DNA from: Deltaproteobacteria bacterium
Lineage (GTDB): Bacteria > Myxococcota_A > UBA9042
DNA: 57,900 nt
Assembly: GCA_016875335.1 (NCBI GenBank)
Contig: VGRO01000015.1
Coordinates: forward strand, 1 to 57,900
Direction: 5' to 3'
Under the pieces are notes generated by a model. The model ran no database searches, was not told the origin of the DNA, and saw nothing but the letters and a program-made list of their open reading frames with translations. This document shows positions 25,986 through 35,289 of the stretch, piece after piece (the first letter of the stretch is position 1; every line of letters begins with the position of its first letter). The position numbers and the translations under genes were made by a program.

Positions 25986-27113
25986 CTACCCCGCCCGGGT
26001 GCGGCGCCGCAGCGCGATGTTGACCAGAAAGCCCAAGCCGACCAGCACCGTGAGCACGCTCGACCCGCCATAGCTGATGAGCGGCAGCGTGATGCCGACC
26101 ACGGGCAGCAGGCCGATCACCATGCCCGCGTTGATGAAGAACTGCCAGAAGATGAGCGCGGAAACCCCCACGGCCAAGAGCGCATCAAAGCGGTCGGTGG
26201 CGCGGTCCGCCAACCGCAGACCCCACGCCGCCACCACGAAGTACGCCGCGAAAAGTCCGAGCGTGCCGAACAGCCCAAAGCGCGCAGCAAAGGGCGCAAG
26301 CGCAAAATCGGTGTGCACGAACGGCAGGTGGCGCAGGATCGAGTTCTTGGCCTGGTCGTCGCTGCGGCCGGTCTGCTGACCCGAGCCGACCGCCCACAGC
26401 GCCTGTTCGGCCTGGGTGCGCCGCGCCGTCGGCTTGGGGTCGTCGTCCTCTTCGACGATCGCCTGATACCACGCTTCGGCGCGGCCTTTCTGATACGACC
26501 GGATGGCGCCGGTCTCCCACGCCACCGCGACGGCGACGACGGCGGCGACGGCCAACAGCGCCAGCGACCGGCCGCGCACGCCCTCGTAGAGCAGGATCGA
26601 CCCGCCGATGGCCGCGACCACGATCGAGGTGCCCAGGTCAGGTTCCAGGTTGATGAGCACGACAGGGATCGCCAACACCACCGCGGGCCGCCACAGGTCG
26701 CGCAGGCGCCAGGGCGCTGTCGCGCGGCGTTGGTCGAAAAGGTCTGCGAGGACCAGGATCACCGACAATTTCATGAACTCGCTCGGTTGCAGGTTCATCG
26801 GACCGATCTCGATCCAGCGCCGCGAGTAGTTGATCTCGCGGCCGACCACCAGTACCAGGGCCAGCAGCACCACCAGCGCCAGGTAGCCCACCGAAGCGAG
26901 GCGGCGCACATACACGGGGTCGACCGCGGCGACCACGCCAGCGCTGCACAGGCCGATCACCAACCACACCGCTTGGGCGCGGTGGTAGGTCGTGCCCATC
27001 AGCGCATCCGTGAAGGCCAGGTTTTCGATGGCCACCGCGCAGAGCGCAAGCGCGGCCAGCATGGCCGCCGCGGTCCACGGGTGGCGCAGCAGGGCCAGCG
27101 GGCCGGTCAACAT
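25986..27113 (-). CDS. rodA: Rod shape-determining protein RodA (SEDS glycosyltransferase)
   Basis: The product is 375 residues with about ten membrane helices. Family markers include YSRRWIEIGPMNLQPSEF near residues 95-112, INLEPDLGTSIVV, an extracellular loop with VGSGQQTGR and HTDFALAPFAARFG, and the C-terminal LPLISYGGSSVLT. RodA polymerises lipid II into peptidoglycan during elongation. A partner class B penicillin-binding protein and MreBCD are not visible in the window. The ATG at 27113 fits the first helix. It starts an apparent three-gene minus-strand run with the TMTC-like and HD genes. Confidence 0.93.
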   Translation of the reverse strand: MLTGPLALLRHPWTAAAMLAALALCAVAIENLAFTDALMGTTYHRAQAVWLVIGLCSAGVVAAVDPVYVRRLASVGYLALVVLLALVLVVGREINYSRRWIEIGPMNLQPSEFMKLSVILVLADLFDQRRATAPWRLRDLWRPAVVLAIPVVLINLEPDLGTSIVVAAIGGSILLYEGVRGRSLALLAVAAVVAVAVAWETGAIRSYQKGRAEAWYQAIVEEDDDPKPTARRTQAEQALWAVGSGQQTGRSDDQAKNSILRHLPFVHTDFALAPFAARFGLFGTLGLFAAYFVVAAWGLRLADRATDRFDALLAVGVSALIFWQFFINAGMVIGLLPVVGITLPLISYGGSSVLTVLVGLGFLVNIALRRRTRAG

Positions 27114-27225
27114 GGGCGGTCCAACGGCGACATCGGGGCACAGGCGCCGGGGGGCGCGGCGGCAGTTTCCGTGGCGGGCGCGGTGGGCGTCAACCGGTGG
27201 GCGGTGGACGGTGCATCGAGCCCAG

Positions 27226-27254
27226 TTGCCGCCTCACCCCACCCCTCGTATCCT
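27226..27254 (+). promoter_or_regulatory. Sigma-70-like promoter of the isochorismatase-like gene
   Basis: TTGCCG at 27226-27231, 17 bases, and TATCCT at 27249-27254. The predicted start is about 24 bases before the ATG at 27285. Confidence 0.55.
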
Positions 27255-27284
27255 CGCCCGGCGCCCGTGGCGCCCGGAACCCAC

Positions 27285-27881
27285 ATGCCCGCAAGCCCGC
27301 ATGGCCCCGCCGACCTCGCGCTGCATCCGGCGCGCACGGCGCTCGTCGTCGTCGACATCCAAGAAAAACTCGTGCCCGCCATGCAGGACGGCGCGGAGAT
27401 CTGCATCGCCAACACCGCTCGCCTCATCGAGGGGTTGGCCGCGCTGCATGTGCGCGTGTTGGTGAGCGAACAGTATCCCAAGGGCCTGGGCCGCACCGTG
27501 CCCGTTTTGGCCCAACGGCTTGCTGCGTGCCGGCCGGACGCCGCCGTCGTCGAAAAGACCGAGTTCAGCGCCGTGGCCAACCCAGAGATCCGGGCCGTGT
27601 TGGCTGGCTGGCTGGGCGACGGCGTGCGTTCGGTGCTGGTGTGCGGCATGGAGGCCCACATCTGCGTGTACCAGACCGTGCGCGGCCTGGCCGACATGGG
27701 CTTTGTCGTCCATGTCGTCACCGACGCCTGCGCCTCGCGCACCGCCGGCAACCACGCGGTCGCAGTGGGCCTGTGGCAGGCGTGTGGCGCCGTCGTCACC
27801 TCGACCGAGGCCGCGCTTTTCGATCTGCTCGGCCGGGCCGGCGGCGATGCCTTCAAGCTGATCTCGCGGCTGATCCGGTAG
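27285..27881 (+). CDS. Isochorismatase-family cysteine hydrolase
   Basis: The product is 198 residues from the ATG at 27285. The family triad is visible: Asp in VVVDIQEKL near residue 25, Lys in VVEKTEFSA near 90, and Cys in VLVCGMEAHICVYQT near 120. The fold and length fit hydrolases related to nicotinamidase and isochorismatase; this subgroup (often called YcaC/isochorismatase-like) has unknown substrates. The gene follows the divergent region from rodA and lies 13 bases ahead of the ABC ATPase gene, so it may share its transcript. Confidence 0.87.
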   Translation: MPASPHGPADLALHPARTALVVVDIQEKLVPAMQDGAEICIANTARLIEGLAALHVRVLVSEQYPKGLGRTVPVLAQRLAACRPDAAVVEKTEFSAVANPEIRAVLAGWLGDGVRSVLVCGMEAHICVYQTVRGLADMGFVVHVVTDACASRTAGNHAVAVGLWQACGAVVTSTEAALFDLLGRAGGDAFKLISRLIR

Positions 27882-27894
27882 CGGGCGGCCACAC

Positions 27895-28629
27895 GTGCTC
27901 GAACTGCACGATCTGCACAAGGCGTACTTCGACCCCGGCCGCGGTGTGGTGCGGGCCGTCGATGGCGTGGACCTCCAGGTGCCAGCGGGGGTGACGGCCG
28001 TCATGGGCGCCAACGGTGCCGGCAAAACCACGCTGCTGCGGCTGGTGGCGGGCCTGCTCGACCCCGATCGCGGGCAGGTGCGGCTGGGCGATCTCGACGC
28101 GGCCAAGGACGGCGAGCGCTGGCGGCAAAATCTGGGCTACCTCGCCGCGACGACCCGGTTGCCCCCGCTCGCCACCCCGCGAGAACTGCTGCGTTTTGTC
28201 GGCGCGCTGCACGGGTGGCCGAGCCCCGAAACCGACGCTCGGGTCGCCGCGCGGGTCGACCAATTCGGCTTGGGGCCGTTCCTCGACCAGCGCATTGCGA
28301 CCTTGTCGACCGGTCAGACCCAGCGCGCCAACTTGGCGCGAACCCTGTTGGGCGATCCGACGCTGTTGGTGCTCGACGAACCGACCACGGGCCTCGACGT
28401 GCTGGCAGCGGCGCAGTTGGTGGCGGCGGTGCAGGCCTGTCGCGCTCCAGACCGGGTGTTGCTCTACTGCACCCACGTGCCCGCCGAGGCCGAGGCCGTC
28501 GCCGACCGCCTGGTCCTGTTGCGCGCTGGCAAGGTGGCGTGGTCGGGGGCAGTGGCAGATCTGGGCCGCGGCGCCGACCTCGCGCAGGCCATCGCCGGAC
28601 TGCTGGCCGCCGGCCAGGAGGGGCCGTGA
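27895..28629 (+). CDS. ABC transporter ATPase (NatA-like)
   Basis: The product is 244 residues from a GTG start. Walker A (GANGAGKTT) is at about residues 38-46, the signature is LSTGQTQR, and Walker B is LLVLDEPTTGLD, followed by a switch His in YCTHV. The sequence fits the exporter-type ATPases of Na+ or drug export systems. The stop overlaps the GTG of the permease gene (GTGA), so both chains are translated together. Cargo is unknown. Confidence 0.92.
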   Translation: MLELHDLHKAYFDPGRGVVRAVDGVDLQVPAGVTAVMGANGAGKTTLLRLVAGLLDPDRGQVRLGDLDAAKDGERWRQNLGYLAATTRLPPLATPRELLRFVGALHGWPSPETDARVAARVDQFGLGPFLDQRIATLSTGQTQRANLARTLLGDPTLLVLDEPTTGLDVLAAAQLVAAVQACRAPDRVLLYCTHVPAEAEAVADRLVLLRAGKVAWSGAVADLGRGADLAQAIAGLLAAGQEGP

Positions 28630-30674
28630 TCGATCTGCGGTCGCCGGTGTGGACGATCTTCCGCAAGGACGGCCGCGAGCTGCTGCGCGATCGGCGGGCG
28701 CTGTTCATCAACCTGCTGTTGCCGATGCTGCTCTATCCCGTGCTGCTGCTTTTCGCGGTGCAGGTGGCGCAGGTGACGCAGGTGCAGCCCAGGCAGCGGC
28801 CCCAGTTGGGGTTGGTCGGCGCGCCCTCCACACTGCGCGACCGCTTGGAGCAGGCGGCGCAGCGCACCCTGCCGCAACTGGATGGTTCGCCGGCGGTCCA
28901 TGCCCCGCTTGACGCCACCCGCGCGCTGTTCGAGGTCCGCGATCTCGGCGCCGACGCCACCCAACTCGGCGCGCTCGCGGCCGAACTCGACTGGCGCAGC
29001 GGCGACCCCAAGCCCGGGCAAGCCTGGAAAGCCCGCGTCGTCGCGAGTCTGCGCGACCGCAAGCTGGTGCAGGCGGTGGTCATGCCCGCGGTGTCGGCGC
29101 GGACTGCGCCGCTCTTGATCGTGCAAGACAGCGCCCACGGCGAGCTTTTCGATGTCAGTGGACCGGTGGACCGCGCCCTGGCCCGCTGGCGTCGCGACCT
29201 GGTGGAACGGGAGTTGACCCGTCGCGGCCAGCCGCTCGCCCTGCTGGACCCGATCGCCGTGCACACCGTCGGCGCCGCCACGCTTGCCGAGGCCGTGCGC
29301 ACCCACGCGGCGCCGATGCTGCCATTTGTCGTGCTGGTGCTGGCGGTCGCCGCGGCGATGGCCCCGGCCGTCGATCTGGTGGCCGGCGAGCGCGACCGCG
29401 GCACGCTGGAGATGCTGTTGTCGCTGCCGGTGCGCCGTCGCGATCTGGTGATCGGCAAGCTGCTGGTGGTGCTGGCCTCGGCCGTCGTCGCCGTGGTCCT
29501 CAACTTGCTGTCGCTGGCGCTGACCGCGGGCCTCTTGGCCGGGCAACTGCCGGCGCTGGGGTCTGAGTCCCCGCTGGCCGGCATCTTGGAGGTCGGCCTG
29601 CCGGCGTTGGGCCTGGCGTTGGTGGTGCTGCTGCCGGTGGTGGCGCTGGTGGCCGCGGCCGGCGTGGCGTTGTCGGGGTATGCGCAGTCGGTCAAAGAGG
29701 CGCAGATGTACCTGACGCCGTTGATGCTGGTCGTGACCTTCACCGGGCTGGTGGCCGTGGTGCCGCACGCCCGGCCGTCGCTGGCCCTGGACCTGATCCC
29801 GGTGGCGGGGACGCTGCTCGCCTTGCGCGAGGCGCTGCAATCGCCGTCGGTGCCGTGGCTGCATTTGACGGTGGCGAGCCTGGCCAACGCCGCCGCGGCG
29901 CTGGTGCTGGTCGGCTGGTGCGCGCAAATGTTCGACCGCGAGGCCTTTCGCTATCCACGCCTGGTGCGGGCCGGGTGGGGGCGGTTCGCGCGGTTTCGTC
30001 GCGGCGAGGCGCTGCCCGATGGGCCCGAGGCGCTGCTGGTGTTCGCCGTCGCCGTCGCCGGCATGACCCTCGGCGGGGGCCTGCTGGCCGAGGCTCCGCC
30101 GTGGCTGCTGGTCACGTTGCCGCTGGTCGCGTTCGTGGCGCTGCCCGCGCTGGGCCACGCCTGGCTGGGCGCCTACCCGTTGCCGGCGCTCGGGGTGCGC
30201 TGGCCGGGCTGGGCCTGGCTGGGCGCGGGCGTGGCGCTGGCCCCGGTAGCGGTCGCACTTTCGCTCGGCTTGGGCTGGCTGCAGGCGCATCTGGTCGATG
30301 TCCACGCGCTGGAACAAGCCGGAGCACCCGTCGAGAAAGCCGTTCGCGCCCTGGACGACGCTGGCGGCATCGCCCTGCAACTGCTGTGCCTTGCCGTGCT
30401 GCCAGCCGTCTGCGAAGAGCTGCTGTGCCGCGGCACCCTGTTGGTCGGCATCTCGCGCAGCCTGGGGCGCGGTTGGGGCGTGGTGCTGTCGGCGCTGCTT
30501 TTCGCGCTGCTGCACCAATCGCCGCTACGGTTGGCGCCGCAGGCCATGTTGGGCGTGGTTTTGGCGGTGATGACGCTGCGGTCGCGGTCGATCGCGCCAG
30601 CGGCGGTGGCGCACGCGGGCCACAATGCTCTTCTGGTGGTCGCGCACGCGCAGGGCTGGCTGCCGGATGGATGA
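28626..30674 (+). CDS. ABC-2 permease fused to a CPBP intramembrane protease
   Basis: The product is 682 residues. The N-terminal 420 residues look like a NatB/ABC-2 permease: an initial RKDGRELLRDRRALF, one helix, a large external domain of about 200 residues, then six helices containing ERDRGTLEMLLSLPVRRRD. The C-terminal 200 residues carry about seven helices and CPBP (CAAX-like protease) motifs: EE in CEELLCRG near 597-598, a histidine in LLFALLHQ, and HAGHN. The fusion of an exporter permease and a membrane protease suggests processing of an exported peptide or of lipoprotein-like cargo, as in some bacteriocin systems; this is inference. Such fusions are known in some bacterial groups. 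Confidence 0.85.
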   Translation: MIDLRSPVWTIFRKDGRELLRDRRALFINLLLPMLLYPVLLLFAVQVAQVTQVQPRQRPQLGLVGAPSTLRDRLEQAAQRTLPQLDGSPAVHAPLDATRALFEVRDLGADATQLGALAAELDWRSGDPKPGQAWKARVVASLRDRKLVQAVVMPAVSARTAPLLIVQDSAHGELFDVSGPVDRALARWRRDLVERELTRRGQPLALLDPIAVHTVGAATLAEAVRTHAAPMLPFVVLVLAVAAAMAPAVDLVAGERDRGTLEMLLSLPVRRRDLVIGKLLVVLASAVVAVVLNLLSLALTAGLLAGQLPALGSESPLAGILEVGLPALGLALVVLLPVVALVAAAGVALSGYAQSVKEAQMYLTPLMLVVTFTGLVAVVPHARPSLALDLIPVAGTLLALREALQSPSVPWLHLTVASLANAAAALVLVGWCAQMFDREAFRYPRLVRAGWGRFARFRRGEALPDGPEALLVFAVAVAGMTLGGGLLAEAPPWLLVTLPLVAFVALPALGHAWLGAYPLPALGVRWPGWAWLGAGVALAPVAVALSLGLGWLQAHLVDVHALEQAGAPVEKAVRALDDAGGIALQLLCLAVLPAVCEELLCRGTLLVGISRSLGRGWGVVLSALLFALLHQSPLRLAPQAMLGVVLAVMTLRSRSIAPAAVAHAGHNALLVVAHAQGWLPDG

Positions 30675-30703
30675 AAAGCCGGCAACGGGAACCAGTCGCC
30701 GGC

Positions 30704-30732
30704 TTGCCCGTTGCGCCGCGCAGGTCTATCTT
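30704..30732 (+). promoter_or_regulatory. Sigma-70-like promoter of the substrate-binding lipoprotein gene
   Basis: TTGCCC at 30704-30709, a 17-base spacer, and TATCTT at 30727-30732 precede the GTG at 30774 by about 41 bases. Confidence 0.55.
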
Positions 30733-30773
30733 GCCGGCCATGGCGCGCGGGCCCGGTCGCCCGTGGGGTCCCC

Positions 30774-32156
30774 GTGAACGCACTGTGTGGTCCCGGCAAT
30801 CGATGGTGGCCCGCCGCAGTTGCGGTGTTGTGGTCGTGCGCCGAACCGTTGCCGGCCGGCACCGAATTTGCCCAAGACCGCTGCCAAACCGTGTACAGCG
30901 ACGGCGTGCTGGGGCTGCCGGTCATCGACATCGGCGCCATTTTGGGCCTGAACCCTCCAGGTGGGCCCGACACCGACGCGACGTTCGAGAGCCGCGGCAT
31001 GCAGTTGGCGGTAGCTGAACTGAACGACAACCGTGACATTGCGGGCAAGCGCATCCGCCTGACCGTCTGCGACACCAAGAGCCACTGGTCCACCGGCGGC
31101 GGCCAGGTGACCCGCGACCTGGTGCGCTATCTGGTCGAGAAACGTGGGGTGCAGGCGATCCTGACCGACGCGAGCAGCGACACCCAGACCGCGCAGGCGG
31201 TCGCGGTGCCCAAAGGCGTGCTGCTGATGGCGATTTCGGCCACGTCGGAGGACCTGACCAGCTTGAACGACAAGGGCCTGGTGTGGCGGGTGGCGCCGAG
31301 CGATGTCTACCAGGGCGCTGTGCTGGCCCACGTCGCCACCAAGGGCCTGCAACCGGCCGACAAGGTCAGCGTACTGGCGGTGCAAAGCCCGTACGGCGAG
31401 GGCCTGGTCAACGCGCTCGGCAAGGTGCTCAAGGGCCGCATGGCGCCGCACACCTTCGGCAGCGACGGCAAAGGCATCGCAGCGGCAGTCGGCGCGGCGG
31501 CGGGCGACGGCAGCAAGGCGCTGGTCGTCGTCGGGTCGAGCGATCAACTCGTCCAGGTCGCCCATGCGCGGGCCGGCCAGCCGAGCCTGGCCCAATTGCC
31601 GCTTTTTTCGGCCGACGGCGCATGCGAAGGCGACATCCTGCAAAAGCCCGTGCCAGCCGGCGCGTCGCTGGCTTCGTTGCAGTGCACCCGGCCAGGCCAG
31701 GCGCCCACCGAGCTGTACAAGGTGTTTGCCGCGCGCTTCAAGGCCAAGTTCAACCAGATCGACCCTGCGCAGTCGGGCTTTACCCAGCACGCCTACGACG
31801 CGACCTACTGCCTGGCGTTGGCCTATGCCTACGCCCTGCGCGCGGGCGGACCGGCCAAGATCGACGGCGCGGCCATCGCCGAAGGGTTGCGCAAACTGTC
31901 GGCCGGCGAAACCTACGAACTCAAGCCCAACGACATCGCAAAGATGACGAGCGCGTTGGCCAAGGGCTCCGGCATCAACATCGAGGGCACCTCGGGGCCG
32001 CTGGACTTCAACCCCGACACCGGCGAGGCGCCGTCCGACTACGCGGTGTGGGGCGCCGGCAAGGACGGCAAACTGACCAATCTCGGCTACTTTGCCGTGC
32101 AGGACAAGGGCAAGGACGGTATCGCGGTGCTGCCCAAGGACGTCACGCCGCCGTGA
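30774..32156 (+). CDS. ABC-type branched-chain amino-acid-like substrate-binding lipoprotein
   Basis: The product is 460 residues from the GTG at 30774, which gives a signal and lipobox-like LWSC at residues 19-22; an in-frame TTG at 30711 would add an implausible extension. The body matches the LivJ-like periplasmic binding fold: GAILGLN, RGMQLAVAELN, GKRIRLTVCDTKS, then AILTDASSDTQTAQAVA and a later FTQHAYDATYCLALAYA. These proteins catch amino acids or small amides. No permease or ATPase genes of the Liv type follow. It may be a stand-alone sensor or work with a distant transporter. Confidence 0.8.
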   Translation: MNALCGPGNRWWPAAVAVLWSCAEPLPAGTEFAQDRCQTVYSDGVLGLPVIDIGAILGLNPPGGPDTDATFESRGMQLAVAELNDNRDIAGKRIRLTVCDTKSHWSTGGGQVTRDLVRYLVEKRGVQAILTDASSDTQTAQAVAVPKGVLLMAISATSEDLTSLNDKGLVWRVAPSDVYQGAVLAHVATKGLQPADKVSVLAVQSPYGEGLVNALGKVLKGRMAPHTFGSDGKGIAAAVGAAAGDGSKALVVVGSSDQLVQVAHARAGQPSLAQLPLFSADGACEGDILQKPVPAGASLASLQCTRPGQAPTELYKVFAARFKAKFNQIDPAQSGFTQHAYDATYCLALAYAYALRAGGPAKIDGAAIAEGLRKLSAGETYELKPNDIAKMTSALAKGSGINIEGTSGPLDFNPDTGEAPSDYAVWGAGKDGKLTNLGYFAVQDKGKDGIAVLPKDVTPP

Positions 32157-32251
32157 AACCGCTCGATCGCCGCCTGTGGAGGCTCGGCACTGCCGCAAGA
32201 AACGCTATCCTGTCGCCGCGCTGGCCCGGCCAGCCCAATGCGAGGTTCAAC

Positions 32252-34045
32252 ATGGTTTGCAGGTCTGGTGGGGCCGCCGCTTGGGCGGCAGGTTTTTTCC
32301 TTTTGCTGGGTTGCGCCGCATCGGGCGGCGGGACCGACGGCGGCGCAGCGGCCGCCACCGACGCGGCGACGACAGAAACCGCAACGGCAGCCGACACATC
32401 CACCACAGTTGACACGCCCGCGGCAGGCGATGTGCCGGGCCAGACCGACGCGGCGCTGACCGACATCGCCGCCGGGCCAGAGGCGCTCGGCGATGCGACC
32501 AAGGACACCGATGCGACCAAGGACACCGCCGTCGCTGCCGAAACCGCCGGCGACGTCGCCCCCGACGCGGCCGCGGCCGACCTGCCGCCGGACGCCAAGT
32601 CCGACCTGCCGCCGTCGGGCTGCTCCTGCGCCGACGTCAACTGCGGCCCGGGCGCCGTCTGTGTGCCCAAGGCCGGCGAGTGCAAGAAGAACGCCGAACT
32701 CAAACCGGGCCAGTGCTGGGCCGACGCCAACTGCCCCGCAGGCGTGCCCTGCGCCGGAGCGTTCGTGTGCCCGTGCAACGCCGACTGCGGCGGCCCCGAC
32801 CAGCCCGGCGTGTGCGGCACGGCGCCGGCGTGTTCGTGCGCCACCATCAAGTGCGCGGCGGGCAGCGTGTGCGTTCCCGCGGGAGCAACCTGCAAGAGCA
32901 ACGCTCTGCTCAAGGCCGGCCAGTGCTGGACCGACGCCAACTGCAGCAACGGCCAGCCCTGTTTGGGCGTCTCGGTGTGCCCCTGCAACGCCGACTGCGA
33001 CATGGCCGACGCGCCCGGCACCTGTGGCGGCAAGCCCGCGTGCCTTTGCAACGGCAACACCTGCGCCGCCGACCAGGTGTGCCTGCCCGAGCCCAATGTC
33101 TGCGTGAGCCCGCTCAAGGCCGGCCAATGCTGGGCCGACAAGGACTGCGCAGGCGGCGCCATCTGCCAGGGCGCGTTCGTCTGTCCGTGCAACGGCAAGT
33201 GCCCCAAGCTGACCGCGCCCGGCACCTGCGCGGCGCCGCCCGCGTGCAACTGCAATGGCAACACCTGTGCCGCCGGCCAACTGTGCCTGCCCAGCGCCAA
33301 TGTGTGCACCGACCCCCTCAAGGCCGGCCAGTGTTTCGCCGACAAGGACTGCCCGGTCGGCCAGGCGTGCCAGGGCGCGTTCGTGTGCCCGTGCAACGCC
33401 AAGTGCGCCAAGCCGACCACCCCGGGCACGTGCAGCGGCGCACTGCCGGTGTGCACCTGCGAGGGCAAGGCCTGTGGCGCCGGGCAGGTGTGCGTGGCCG
33501 ACAAGAAGGTGTGCGCCGACACGACCAACCTCGCCCCGGGCCAGTGCTGGACCGACGACCAGTGCTGGGCCGGCAAGTGCGAGGGCGCCTACATCTGTCC
33601 GTGCGGCGCAGCGTGCTTTGCCGCCGACAAACCGGGCACCTGCGACAAGCCGCCGCAAGTCGCCTGCAAATGCGGCGGCAAGCCCTGCGCGGCGGACCAG
33701 GTGTGCGCCGGCGATGGCGTCTGCAAGAGCAACGGTGAGCTCAAGGCCGGCCAGTGCTGGTCCAACGCCAATTGCGGCCTGGGCCAGGTGTGCCAGGGCG
33801 CCAACATCTGCCCGTGCGGCGCCATGTGCTTCGCCGCCGACAAGCCTGGATCGTGCGTGGGCGACGGCGGCGGACCCGCATGTCAGAAGGTGGATCCGTA
33901 CAGTTTCGGCATGTGCGAGATGGTGCTGGGCGTGGTGTTCGACGGCAACAAGTGCGTGTACGCCTCTGGCTGTGGCTGTGCCGACAAGTGTGCCTTGATT
34001 TTCAAGGACATGTCGGCTTGCCAGGCGGCTTGCGGGGTGAAGTAG
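32252..34045 (+). CDS. Cysteine-rich lipoprotein with six repeats and Kunitz-like end
   Basis: The product is 597 residues from the ATG at 32252, preceded by GAGG six bases upstream. A signal ends in the lipobox LLGC (Cys 21). Residues about 22-120 are a Thr/Ala/Asp-rich linker. Then six copies of a module of about 67 residues follow, each with pattern CxC...C..G..C, a conserved KAGQCW, a CPC, and PGTC near the end. The last 55 residues have six or more cysteines spaced like Kunitz/BPTI domains, beginning CQKVDPYSFGMC and ending CQAACGVK. All features fit an exported disulfide-rich surface protein. Binding partner unknown. Confidence 0.8.
   Translation: MVCRSGGAAAWAAGFFLLLGCAASGGGTDGGAAAATDAATTETATAADTSTTVDTPAAGDVPGQTDAALTDIAAGPEALGDATKDTDATKDTAVAAETAGDVAPDAAAADLPPDAKSDLPPSGCSCADVNCGPGAVCVPKAGECKKNAELKPGQCWADANCPAGVPCAGAFVCPCNADCGGPDQPGVCGTAPACSCATIKCAAGSVCVPAGATCKSNALLKAGQCWTDANCSNGQPCLGVSVCPCNADCDMADAPGTCGGKPACLCNGNTCAADQVCLPEPNVCVSPLKAGQCWADKDCAGGAICQGAFVCPCNGKCPKLTAPGTCAAPPACNCNGNTCAAGQLCLPSANVCTDPLKAGQCFADKDCPVGQACQGAFVCPCNAKCAKPTTPGTCSGALPVCTCEGKACGAGQVCVADKKVCADTTNLAPGQCWTDDQCWAGKCEGAYICPCGAACFAADKPGTCDKPPQVACKCGGKPCAADQVCAGDGVCKSNGELKAGQCWSNANCGLGQVCQGANICPCGAMCFAADKPGSCVGDGGGPACQKVDPYSFGMCEMVLGVVFDGNKCVYASGCGCADKCALIFKDMSACQAACGVK
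32621..33856 (+). repeat. Six in-frame repeats of about 206 bp
   Basis: Within the Cys-rich lipoprotein gene, six modules of 195-215 bases follow each other without spacers. Copies three and four are the most alike at protein level and share CNGNTCAA and the LKAGQC segment. The repeats suggest growth by tandem duplication with later divergence. Confidence 0.75.
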
Positions 34046-34170
34046 GCCGGTTGGGCGGACCCTTGGTCGTGGGTGGATTGCGGCGCTGCAGCGGGCGGAC
34101 CTCTGGCCGGCATCGACGCCCGCGCAGCGGCAGGCGATCGAAGATCCAGGCGGCCACGGCGGCGCCCGGG

Positions 34171-34199
34171 CTGACAATGGGCCGGTTTCGTGTTATGTC
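34171..34199 (+). promoter_or_regulatory. Sigma-70-like promoter giving a near-leaderless SprT-like mRNA
   Basis: CTGACA at 34171-34176, 17 bases, and TATGTC at 34194-34199. The expected start falls at or next to the ATG at 34206, and no ribosome site is visible upstream of that ATG. Confidence 0.4.
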
Positions 34200-34205
34200 A
34201 CCCCG

Positions 34206-35285
34206 ATGACCGCGACCCTTCCCCCCTCCCTGCGCCAGAAGCTGCACCCGGCCTGGATCCACCGCCTGCGCTGGTCGTGGAAATCGGCAAACGACGAGCG
34301 GCTGCGCGGCGTCCTCAAGCCGCCGGTGTTCGCCATCGACTGCGGCAGCGCCCAACGGCTGGGCCAGTGGGTGCGCGGGGCGCGCCTGCTGTCGATCAGC
34401 GAGCGCCACATGCTGACGGCGCCCTGGCACGATGTCGAGCAGACGCTTTTGCACGAGATGGCCCACCAGTACGTCGACGAGGTGTTGCACATCCACGACG
34501 AGACCGCGCACGGTCCGGCATTCGTGAGGGCGTGCGCGCGGCTGCAGGTCGACAGCAAAGCCTCGGGGCCCATGGGGTCGGCTGTGCACGACGAAACCCA
34601 GCGCATCCTGGACAAAGTCCAGAAGCTCTTCGCGCTTGCCGAAAGCCAGAACGTGCACGAGGCCGAGGCCGCGATGGCCCACGCCAATCGCCTGTTGCTC
34701 GAGTACAACCTGCAAGCGCGCGACACCGCGACCGACCACCGCTACGGCCATCGGCGCATCGGCAAGCCCGCGGCGGCGCTGGCCCTGGAGGCCAAGCTCG
34801 TCGGCGGCGTGCTTTCAGAGTTCTTCTTTGTGGACTGCATCTGGGTCAACCACTACAACCCCCTGCTCGACCGCGACGAGCGCATCCTCGAAATCATGGG
34901 CGACCCCACCAACCTCGAACTCGCCCACTACGTCCACGACTACCTGCACGCAGCGGTGGTGCGCCACTGGCAGGCGGCCAAGGTCAAGCTCGGCCGCGGC
35001 GACCTGTCGACCCGCCGCGAGTTCATCGGCGGCATGCTCACCGGCTTCAAGCAGAAACTGCGCGACGAACGCAAGGGCCAGGCCGAACGCGGTCTGGTCT
35101 GGGTCGGCGACCCCGGGCTGAAGCATTTCGCCAAGGCGCGCCACCCGAACATCGGTTCGTTTTCGACCACCGGCTGGCACAGCACCGACGCCCACCACGC
35201 CGGGCAGCAAGCCGGTCGCGCTCTGCAGATCCACCGCGGCGTCACCCACCAAGGCCCGGGCGGTCACCTGCTCGGCCGGAGCTGA
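34206..35285 (+). CDS. SprT-like zinc metalloprotease domain plus DUF2786
   Basis: The product is 359 residues. An N-terminal SprT-like domain carries the zinc motif HEMAHQ at 83-88 with upstream SISERHML and downstream HDETAHGPAF. From about residue 130, ILDKVQKLFALAES followed by HEAEAAMAHANRLL matches DUF2786, a helical family often found with zinc proteases. The C-terminal third is not recognised. SprT relatives in eukaryotes (Spartan) degrade DNA-protein cross-links, but the bacterial function is not known. The next gene begins four bases after this stop, so the two probably form an operon. Confidence 0.83.
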   Translation: MTATLPPSLRQKLHPAWIHRLRWSWKSANDERLRGVLKPPVFAIDCGSAQRLGQWVRGARLLSISERHMLTAPWHDVEQTLLHEMAHQYVDEVLHIHDETAHGPAFVRACARLQVDSKASGPMGSAVHDETQRILDKVQKLFALAESQNVHEAEAAMAHANRLLLEYNLQARDTATDHRYGHRRIGKPAAALALEAKLVGGVLSEFFFVDCIWVNHYNPLLDRDERILEIMGDPTNLELAHYVHDYLHAAVVRHWQAAKVKLGRGDLSTRREFIGGMLTGFKQKLRDERKGQAERGLVWVGDPGLKHFAKARHPNIGSFSTTGWHSTDAHHAGQQAGRALQIHRGVTHQGPGGHLLGRS

Positions 35286-35289
35286 AGCG

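Noticed and set aside
24156..27284. Very long open plus-strand frame opposite the HD, TMTC and rodA genes
   Set aside because: It is a mirror of GC-rich codons of well-supported minus-strand genes, and its protein is repetitive Arg/Gln/Gly sequence without domains.
32621..33856. Six DNA repeats as a mobile or structural repeat element
   Set aside because: They are in frame within one gene and better explained as protein modules.
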